Origin: Muscardinus avellanarius
Taxonomy: Eukaryota > Chordata > Mammalia > Rodentia > Gliridae
Direction of reading: 5' to 3'
Length of the DNA: 64,000 nt
Assembly (NCBI GenBank): GCA_963383645.1
Contig: OY726557.1
Location: 156,923,201-156,987,200, forward strand
Below the pieces are notes generated by a model. It was not told the DNA's origin and did not search any database. It saw only the letters and a program-made list of their open reading frames with translations. Positions 56,169 through 64,000 of the stretch are shown one piece after another. A program made the position numbers and the translations under genes. How positions within the stretch are numbered: the stretch's first letter is position 1; each line of letters opens with the position of its first letter.

Positions 56169-58502
56169 ACTTCAACTGGTTTGAAGTAACTTTTTAATTA
56201 TTTGATATCCAGGAAATTTTTGCCAGCAATAGTATTAAACAGTTGTAAAGGAGTGCATGAGTAGTGCTCTTTATAAAACACAACATGCAATAATAGATGT
56301 AGATAATAGTAAAAAGTCAAAGCAGCAGGGGTTTTTATTTTATAAAGTTTTTTTGTTATTAACACTATGATAATTTCAGATAAATAGATTTCAATTTAAA
56401 AATGCAAACCCTTAAACCAGGAAAATGGTGAACACTGTTTTTTTGGGGAATTATATTTTTACTTTACATCAACATGAAATTTAGGAGGGAATCATGGTGC
56501 TTTTATTAATTGAATTTCAGAGCATATGTAAATATGTTTTTAAAAGTTACATCATTAACATTAGTAACCTAGAATTTTCATTACTGGTATAGGAATTAAT
56601 GTTTATTGTACAGTATCCAAGGTAAAAATGTGTTTTTGTTTTGTATAAACTACTGTAGATTTTTACTTACAAGTGCCTTTTTGCCACCTACTTTTTTTAT
56701 TTATAGGAATGCTGATCTTTTGTACATACAATTTGTTTTAAAATCATGTTTAATAAATGTTTGTATATAAATACATATGTATAGAAGCCTATTTCAAAAA
56801 TAAATAAAAATTGCTAGTAACATGTTTGAGGTTGCATTAATACTAACTGATAATGCATATCGACTTTAGAAGATTTTGTGGTTGGTTTCTCTGTGATAGG
56901 GAAGCTATTGGTTATTGGATTCATTTAATTATGTTGAAATACTTCCCTAAAGAGTTATTTTAAGTAATTTCTGATAGAGTAATTTTATTTTTTAGGTTAT
57001 ATGGCTTCATCTTTTATATTATGTGAGTTATATGTTTTGCTTTATTTTTTATATAAAACTTCTTTAAAATTTATAATGTTTCTACAGTGGTCCATATATC
57101 TGCTTTCTTATAATGTGTTGTTACCTAAGTTAATATTTATGTACACAGTACTTAAATTGTAAATTTAATACAAATCTGAAAAATATTAAATAATTTTTTA
57201 TAATCTAATCTGTGCTTATCTTTGAATAAATTGGAATCTTCTATAAGGTTCAGGCACTATTTATAAGTAAATTGTCTCAAAGTCTTTAAAATTATCCATA
57301 AAACGTTATAGTATGGGATAGGTTATGTGAAATTATTGACTTATATTTTGATATAGGTGTTTTTAGTCTATAATGGAAATTGATCTCTTTAATATCAGTT
57401 CAAACTTTAGTTCAATGTTAAAACCTCAGGCATTGTTAGATACACTGTAGAGTAAGAGTTCTTTCCCTTAGGAATTTATGGGTGAAGATAGATTTGTTTC
57501 AAGTAAACTTATTAAATTGATCAGTTTTAAAGGTTTTGTTTTTAGACAAATGTTCATTAGGACTTTTGTATCAAAGATTGGCTTTCTTAAGAATATGATC
57601 ATATTTAAACATCTTTTATGTTTAAGTAAACTAGTCATGCGTTATAAAGTGATAATGAAAAATTTTCCATTTGAAAACATAGTGTAGGGTAATTTTCAAG
57701 TAATAGCAAAAGATTGAATCAGTCAGATTTGGGAAAATTAAGCCAATTTTTTATGACTTCTTCATGCAGTAATCATAAATTTAGTACTCTGAACCATGAT
57801 AGATAATGCCTTAACATGAATTTTAATGTTTGTAAGGTTTGCTAAATTCATAAGATAGTCATTACCTGTCTTTAAAATTTGTAATATTTTATATTTTATA
57901 GCCATTTGTCAGTCCACAGTGACCATCATTATTATTCTTTAGTAAGCTATATAATAGTTCTCAAACCTTGGGAGATGCTAAAAAAGAAAATCGCCCCCCA
58001 TCCTTTAACTAACATTAAAATTGAAAATCACTTTAAATAATTAAACTTTGTAAATTCCAAAGCTAAAGCCATTTAGGGGCGTTATTTAGTCTAATTAATT
58101 ACCTTCACTTTGTTTCTTTCCCTTTTTTTATAATTCAATTTTTTTTTTTTTTACAATTGTGTAAACTAGTATTGAGTCCCAGTCCTAGATCTGTAGTGTA
58201 TTGACATAATGAGCTGATATCCTTTCATTGTGGACCTGTAAGGCGATACTATGGTGTGCTGTATTGTGCTTTTAGCCTGTTTTCCACAATTAATTAGCAT
58301 TTACCAGTGAGAGTCATTTTGGCTCATTATTTATGTATTAATAGCCTGTGAATATTGCAGTCCTTTTTAGATTGTATTGGTCTAAATATGCATTCTGCAG
58401 TGAACCTATTGAGCTGTTCACATGTATAGACTATTGAAATACTGTACTTGTACACATCTGACTGTTGACATTTTGTACTTTTTTCTAAATCCAATATTTC
58501 AC

Positions 58503-58508
58503 AATAAA
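58503..58508 (+). terminator. FAM76B: FAM76B distal poly(A) signal AATAAA
   Basis: Canonical hexamer in cacaataaaaacttg followed by T/G-rich cctttgtgttaatttt, a good cleavage context. Unique sequence ends here and an old repeat begins. Confidence 0.6.
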
Positions 58509-58527
58509 AACTTGCCAAAACCTTTGT

Positions 58528-58985
58528 GTTAATTTTCTATTTCTAATCAACAGGTTATACCACACACTTAGTGGCTTAAAACAACAAAATTTGTTGTACA
58601 GTTCTTGGAGGTCAGAAGTCTACAAATTGGTCTCATTGGGCTAAAATCTAGGTATTGGCAGAGCTGGTTCCTTGAAGAGGTTCGGAGGGAGAATCTGTTC
58701 TCTTGCCTTTTCCCAACTTCTAGAGCAGCATTCTGTGAACTTATTGCCCCTTCTATCTTCAAAACCAAAAGTGTACATTGCTTTCTGCATCTTACGGCTT
58801 TTCTCCTCTTTCCTTATAAAAACTTGGGACAACGTTGGGTTCAGCCAGATCAGTATAATCTCTTCATCTCAAATTCTTAACGTGATCACATGTGAAGTTC
58901 CTATTGTCCTACAAGGTACCTTATTCACATCTCCCAAAATTTTTAGTATGGGCATCTTCAGGAACCATTACTAAGTCTACTGTAA
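58528..58985 (+). mobile_element. Old MaLR/MLT-type LTR-like repeat
   Basis: Landmarks cttagtggcttaaaacaaca, tcttggaggtcagaagtc, gggctaaaatctaggtattg, ggagaatctgttctcttgcc. It begins just after the distal FAM76B poly(A) signal. The frames seen inside it are remnants without gene signal. Confidence 0.6.
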
Positions 58986-59069
58986 ACATTTCCTCCCCAC
59001 CCCCTCAATATGAAGACCTAAAATAACACATGAAAGAAATGGTCAGGTATTGGGAATTGTTTTTCTTTC

Positions 59070-59245
59070 TTTTTTTTTTTTATTTTTCTTTTGGTGGTAC
59101 TGGGGTTCTTGGAAACCCTTCTACCTCTGGGCTACACTCCCAGACCTATTTTTTATATTTTTATTTGGAAACGGTCTCTTAAGCCAGTGAGGCCGGCTTC
59201 AAACCTGCGCAATCCTCCTGTCTGTGCCTCCCAATTGAGTATCGG
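59070..59245 (-). mobile_element. B1-ID SINE, 5'-truncated
   Basis: A T tail, then ttggtggtactggggttctt to gtctgtgcctcccaattgag; the 7SL 5' end (cgccaccacgcc) is missing. Confidence 0.85.
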
Positions 59246-59589
59246 GAGTTGGAAATTGTTTTTCTAAGTCCACTTTACTATAATAGTTACTTTCCTGAGA
59301 GGGGCAAAAGGATACAAAGTTTTAATTAATTGAAGTATTATTTAAATAGCAATAAGGCAAATTAAAGCATCAAAGTTTGTGGAAACTTTGGAACATTAGT
59401 ATTTTGGAATAAAAACTGAAGACTTGATTAACATAAGGACTGGTTCAAGAGGCAATATACATTAAAAATGTATAAAGGATTATGCAGTTAGCCTTTTACT
59501 AAGGCTAGTATAGCAGGGACATTCCAGTGATTGTGGGAAAGGTATAGTGTAAGTTCCTGGTTTCTCAGACACCAGTTATATCAGTTAAC

Positions 59590-59722
59590 TGCAGGGCCTA
59601 AGCAGATATTGCTAGACCTCAACTCCAAGTGTAGGTATGGTATGGGGCACAAGAATTTCTATTTTAAGTTATTAATGTTGATGCTTTTAGAATAGGTCCC
59701 ACTCTGAGAACCAGTGCTGTAA
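59590..59722 (+). mobile_element. MER5-like hAT relic
   Basis: Landmarks aagaatttctattttaagtt, ttgatgcttttagaatagg and ctctgagaaccagtgctg match MER5A-type sequence. Confidence 0.5.
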
Positions 59723-60429
59723 GTAAAGAAATGAAGTGTTAAAAAGATTGGTGTAGGGAATAATGAGTGGAAGATGTTTTAGGAAGAATTGTGATACAAA
59801 CTTGGAAGTCATTTGGAGCCCTATTTTAAATATAGGGTAGAGGCAGCACTTGATTTTGGAATGGAACTATAGTAAGACCAGATAATTTTATATTTTAAGA
59901 AGACTTAAGAATTGTTTTCTCCAACTCCTCGATTTTACAGCCAAAAAAATAGGAAAGGGAAAATGGCTTAAATATTGACTTTGTCCTGCTGTTTCTCTAA
60001 AAAGAATTTGAAGTGGCTTAGCTTAAGTGTCTTCAAACAAGTTTGCTGCCTGGATGATAATTAGTTTTAAGGAGGTATGTATATAGTCTGTACATAGCTA
60101 AGGAGTTGAGAATCAGAAAAATCAATTGGATATGACACGCTTATACACAGAAAAATCCCACTTCTCAACAATGCCTCGACATAAGTAAGGTCCACAATTT
60201 GAGTTTTTAATTAGAAACTGGGAGATGGATCAAAAAAGCTTCGTGTTTTTCTCTTGTTGAATGCTGATATGGTTGATGGCGTTTGGAACATGTGTTGGTT
60301 ACTACTTATCAAGAAAACTGACCTGAGAAATGTAATTAGAGAAAGCTGGAGAGTAGAGGCTGAATTTGGAGAAGATTAAGACTTAATACTAAATAAAGAC
60401 CAACAATCCTACAGAAAACTTTTAAGAGA

Positions 60430-60960
60430 AATGAAGAGGCAAGTCATAGGAAAGATACAAATGAGTCATAACCATATGAAAAAATCCTCAGCCTCATTCC
60501 TAATAAAAATGAAAACAAAGTGGAGTTGTGATTTCTTTCCTGTAGAGCAAAGTCCCAAGTCTGACGACAATGTTGATAAGGTTATAGTGAAACAGACACA
60601 TAACATTGCTGGTGGTCATAGCAAAATAGTCCTTATCAAGGTACATTTTGTTAACTGGAAGAATCACATATCCATTTATTCTTTGTTCTAGCAACCCAAA
60701 TTCTTGGGATCTATCCCAAATATACATAAAAAAGTAATGTGACCAAAGCCACTGAAAAATTATTTTAATAGCAAAAATAATCAAATTATTAAGGGATTGG
60801 TTAAAAACTATGATATGGTCACATAGTGGATACTGTGGTGGTAAGAACAGCTCAATTTCTACAAAATACATTGCTAATTGAAGAGAAACTAGAAAAAAAG
60901 TGTTAGGTGTGTTACTGTTTGAGAAGTGTAGGAACACAAAGATATCTGCCTATATTTATT
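60430..60960 (+). mobile_element. Old L1 (L1M-like) ORF2 end relic, sense
   Basis: Aligns by eye with the L1 stretch beginning acaaatgagtcataaccata-tgaaaaaatcctcagcctca and including aacccaaattcttgggatct. It is highly diverged; short open frames here are remnants. Confidence 0.55.
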
Positions 60961-62514
60961 ACAAATTGAAGGTTTACAATCATTTTTTTTTCAAACTTTA
61001 CTCATAGAGTTAGGACGAAATAGGTTGGAGGGGACAAAGGTGGAAGTTGATTTCTTTGAATATATAACCATGTTTTGTTTATTTGACTTTAGAGTATTCA
61101 ATAGTTATAAAATTGAAAATGCACCTAAATGTGCACCCAGCTGGTGCTTTATCACACAGATAATAACTATTCTAAGTGATATAAAATTCAGTAATCCATA
61201 CTTCTCTAGTGGGGTATACCCTAAGGAAAAAAGAACTGAAAAAAAATCTTAAACTAGTGACAGTAATCTTAACTTTTGGTGACAGTATTTGATATTATTA
61301 TTCTAAGTTTGTTGTATGGAATAAAATATAACAAGACAAATCAAGTAAATAATTATGTGATATTCTATTTGTTACATTTGGGCTTGGTTTCTTGAGAAAG
61401 AGATGTAAATAAAAGCTGTATAATCCTATTTTTAATTAGAATTATCAGTTCAAGCTCAAGATATTTTATCTACGAGTAATAGACATAATACCTAGACCTC
61501 TTATCATACCAAATGCAAGAAAGTTAGCCAGGATTATTTAAGTATGCTCTTAAAAGAACAGGTAAGCCAATTCCAATGTAGCACAATATAAGCACTAATA
61601 CATTATCATTAAATAACCAGTCAGGGTGAAAAGTTCCAGCTACGTCATGTTAAAAATTCTTAAAAATTAAGCTTTTTTGATTCAAAGTCCAAAAGAGGTC
61701 CACACGTTGTGATTGATCAGTATTTCCTAAATACTTCTTACTCTAGGTTCTACCTTCCTTGCTTTCTTCCCCTTGCAACTTAAGTGAGAGGATAATTGTG
61801 CCTGTTCCATCCTTTTGGTGTCATTTAGCATGCTTTTCAGTCCTATTTCCTGTTAATTGGTAGATGCTTGATCAGATTAAGGTTTGTTTTGAGCATAAGT
61901 TCATAGGTAGGTAGTTGTGTGTTCTTCCATTGGAAAGCACTTGATGTGAGAATGTGTCTCTTCTGTGTTCTTTTAGTTGCTGTTGGTGGTCAATGCTTTA
62001 TCTCCACTAGAAGCTACAAAATGGTGAGATTATAATTCCATCATTCCTTTTTCATTCATTAAGTGGAATTTGTTTTTTAAAGGAAAACACCTCATCTACT
62101 GCTTACCTACCTATAGTTTCTGTGGAAAGAAAGTATCAAATTCTGTTTATTTACCAGTTTTCAAAGTAATTAATTCACTTGCCATCTCTTGGTGGTGACC
62201 AGTTAGAGCTCTGTCTTTATTTAGTATAAATTTGAATTCATGTACATAAGTTCATCCAAAGTTTCTGTTTATATTGCTGTTCATTTCTGTATTATTGCTC
62301 ATATTGTGCTATATTAAAATTGGCATGCTTTTTCTTTTCAATGAAACAAACTTAATTAAAAATGTTTTTAACATGACACAACTGCAAATTTGCACACTGG
62401 TTATTTTATTATATTAAGAAATTACTGTTAACTTTTACTTGTACTATATATATTACTATCTACACACACATACACAAATATATTGACAGTACTAAAAGGT
62501 AGAAAACCCTTACT

Positions 62515-62720
62515 ACCTTAGTCTATTTTGGGATGCTATAACAAAAGATCTTAGATTGGGTAGCCTATAAATAGCATTTATATCTCACAGTTCCAGAGGC
62601 TAACAGTCCATGGTCAAGGCACTGGTCCTCCGCACCCTCCTCTGATGTGGAGAGGGTGTACATTCCTCATAGACAGTACCTCTCACTGTATTTTCACATG
62701 GTGGAGATGGAAGGCGACTC
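62515..62720 (+). mobile_element. MaLR (MST/MLT-type) LTR fragment
   Basis: Landmarks ccttagtctattttgggatg, tataacaaaagatcttagat, tatctcacagttccagaggc. Cut off on the right by the antisense L1 fragment. Confidence 0.6.
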
Positions 62721-62742
62721 TTTTTTTAAAAATAAAAATACT

Positions 62743-63660
62743 ATACTAATAAAAATACTCTTTTATTAGTGAATTATAGTCACATCATAATGTAGCTCAT
62801 AGTGATACATTAACACAGCACTTGGAGTGCTTTCCTCCAGCTCCCTCCCCACTCCCTCCCTTTCCCCATAAAGGGCATTGAGATTGACATTGATAGTCTC
62901 ATGTATGAACATATGTCAATGGAAGTAGTTCCTTCATTGAACCTCCCTCTCTTCCTACTCTTTTCTTCAACTACCTCCCTGGCTCCATTGAAGTTGCTTC
63001 TCCATTATCGGAAGTCCCTGTGGTATCCCAATTATTCCCTAGCTTCTGCATATGAGCAAAAACAAATGGCCCTTCACTTTATATGACTGGCTAATCTCAC
63101 TTAACATAATGTTCTCCAGGCCCATCCATTTTCCTGCAAATACCATAATTTTATTATTCTTTATGGCTGAGTAGAATTCCATTGTGTGTATATCATATAA
63201 TTTTGTGGTCCATTCATTGTTGATGGACACCTAGGTTGGTTCCATAATTTGGCTATTGTGAATTGTGCTGCTATAAAAACAAATATGCACATTACCATAA
63301 AATTCTGATTTCAGTCCCATTGTAAAGGTACCCAGGAGTAGTAAGCTGGATCATATGGTGCATCCACTCCCAATTTTCCGAGGAATCGTTACACTGATCT
63401 CTATAGCAGCTGTACTAATTCACAACACCACCAAAAGTATAGAAGAGTTCCAATCTCCCCACATTCTCAATAACATGTATTATTGTTTGACTTCTTGATG
63501 ATTACATTCTGATTGGGATGAGATAGTATCTCATTGTAGTTTTGATTTCTAGCTCCCTGATTGCTAATGATGTTGAGCATATTTTCATGTATTTGTTGCC
63601 TATTCGTATCTCTTCTTATGTCAGGTGTCTTTTTAGTTCAATTGCCCTGTTCTTGATTGT
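62743..63660 (-). mobile_element. L1 3' end fragment (3' UTR and end of ORF2), antisense
   Basis: Starts with the lineage L1 3' end (tttattagtgaattatag, catcataatgtagctcatag, C-rich tract). It runs into the typical reverse-complement L1 landmarks tttatggctgagtagaattc, ttgttgatggacacctaggt, ttggttccataatttggcta and gatagtatctcattgtag. Frames are broken. It interrupts an LTR-like repeat at its left end. Confidence 0.85.
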
Positions 63661-63854
63661 TTTTTTTTTGTTGTTTTTGTTTTTTGTTTTAGTGTTGAGG
63701 TCCCCCCCCCCTACTGAATTTGGTCTTTAATATGATCAAGGTAAATTCTGAAAATACAAGGATTCTTTCAGCTTTTGTCAGTGCAACAGAAATTACTCCG
63801 AATTGTCAATCCCCCTTAATATTGTACCTAATAATTTATGTTATTTAATAATAT

Positions 63855-64000
63855 ACACATAGTGGTGATAACCTTTCTGTCATTCACAAGAACATGGAAA
63901 GACCTGGAGAACATTATTTTAAGTGAGATCAGCCAAGCACAGAAAGAGAAGGGACTTATGTTCTCTCTAAGATGACCAAACTAAGGAGTATTAGGGATAC
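63855..64000 (+). mobile_element. L1 3' region fragment, sense, continuing out of the window
   Basis: Contains gacctggagaacattatttt and agtgagatcagccaagcaca, the L1 motif just before the 3' UTR, in the opposite orientation to the neighbouring L1 piece. It covers the same L1 region as 63070-63140, so it is a separate insertion. Confidence 0.75.

Larger units (their letters stand above)
55998..58530 (+). other. FAM76B: FAM76B 3' UTR, several possible ends
   Basis: Very AT-rich unique sequence without SINEs, containing successive AATAAA signals at 56163-56168, about 56751, about 56801 and 58503-58508. It ends just before an LTR-like repeat. Three Pumilio-type elements (TGTANATA) lie at 56527, 56721 and 56762. 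Use of the last signal gives a UTR of about 2.5 kb. Confidence 0.6.
58986..64000. other. Intergenic region right of FAM76B
   Basis: No gene was recognised. Identified content is one truncated SINE, MER5-like and LTR relics and L1 fragments. Stretches 59250-59590, 60960-62500 and 63660-63850 hold nothing that I can name. Confidence 0.6.

Noticed and set aside
60431..60937. Overlapping frames of 86 and 145 codons near 60.5 kb
   Set aside because: They lie in a degraded L1 fragment on both strands and carry no domain.

Overview
This window is nuclear DNA from a mammal, most likely a squirrel-family rodent (Sciuridae). It carries spliced vertebrate genes with GT-AG introns, one CpG-rich promoter, LINE-1 remnants, and about 35 copies of a dimeric SINE. 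The SINE has a 7SL/B1-like left half and an ID-like (tRNA-Ala-derived) right half, the arrangement described from squirrels (B1-dID or MEN type). The species call rests on that SINE and is an inference.

Three protein-coding genes occupy the window in the order MTMR2 (+), CEP57 (-), FAM76B (+). This matches the cluster on human 11q21. MTMR2 enters from the left: its last five coding exons (2183-8145, residues about 394-643) encode the phosphatase active-site loop, the rest of the catalytic domain, a coiled coil and a PDZ-binding tail. CEP57 is complete in eleven coding exons (38647 down to 12468). The exons sum to 1503 nt, or 500 codons plus stop, with every phase matching. FAM76B is complete in ten coding exons (39833-55997), 1026 nt, or 341 codons plus stop, again with all phases matching.

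MTMR2 and CEP57 converge tail to tail between about 8.1 and 12.5 kb, with candidate poly(A) signals only about 50 bp apart on opposite strands. CEP57 and FAM76B are head to head. Their start codons lie 1.19 kb apart around a CpG island with a palindromic CRE, seven CCAAT/ATTGG boxes, GC, ETS and E2F-like sites, and YY1/TISU-like sequence at both start codons. The three genes are not a pathway: MTMR2 is an endolysosomal phosphoinositide 3-phosphatase, CEP57 a centrosomal scaffold, and FAM76B a nuclear-speckle protein.

Right of FAM76B (from about 58.5 kb) is repeat-rich intergenic DNA with MaLR-type LTR fragments, old and younger L1 pieces, and SINEs. I saw no new gene system. The most unusual structures are an L1-like insertion in CEP57 intron 2 with an intact ORF1 but no ORF2 in its own orientation, tandem 5' UTR monomers in that element, and a direct duplication inside FAM76B that brackets exon 3.
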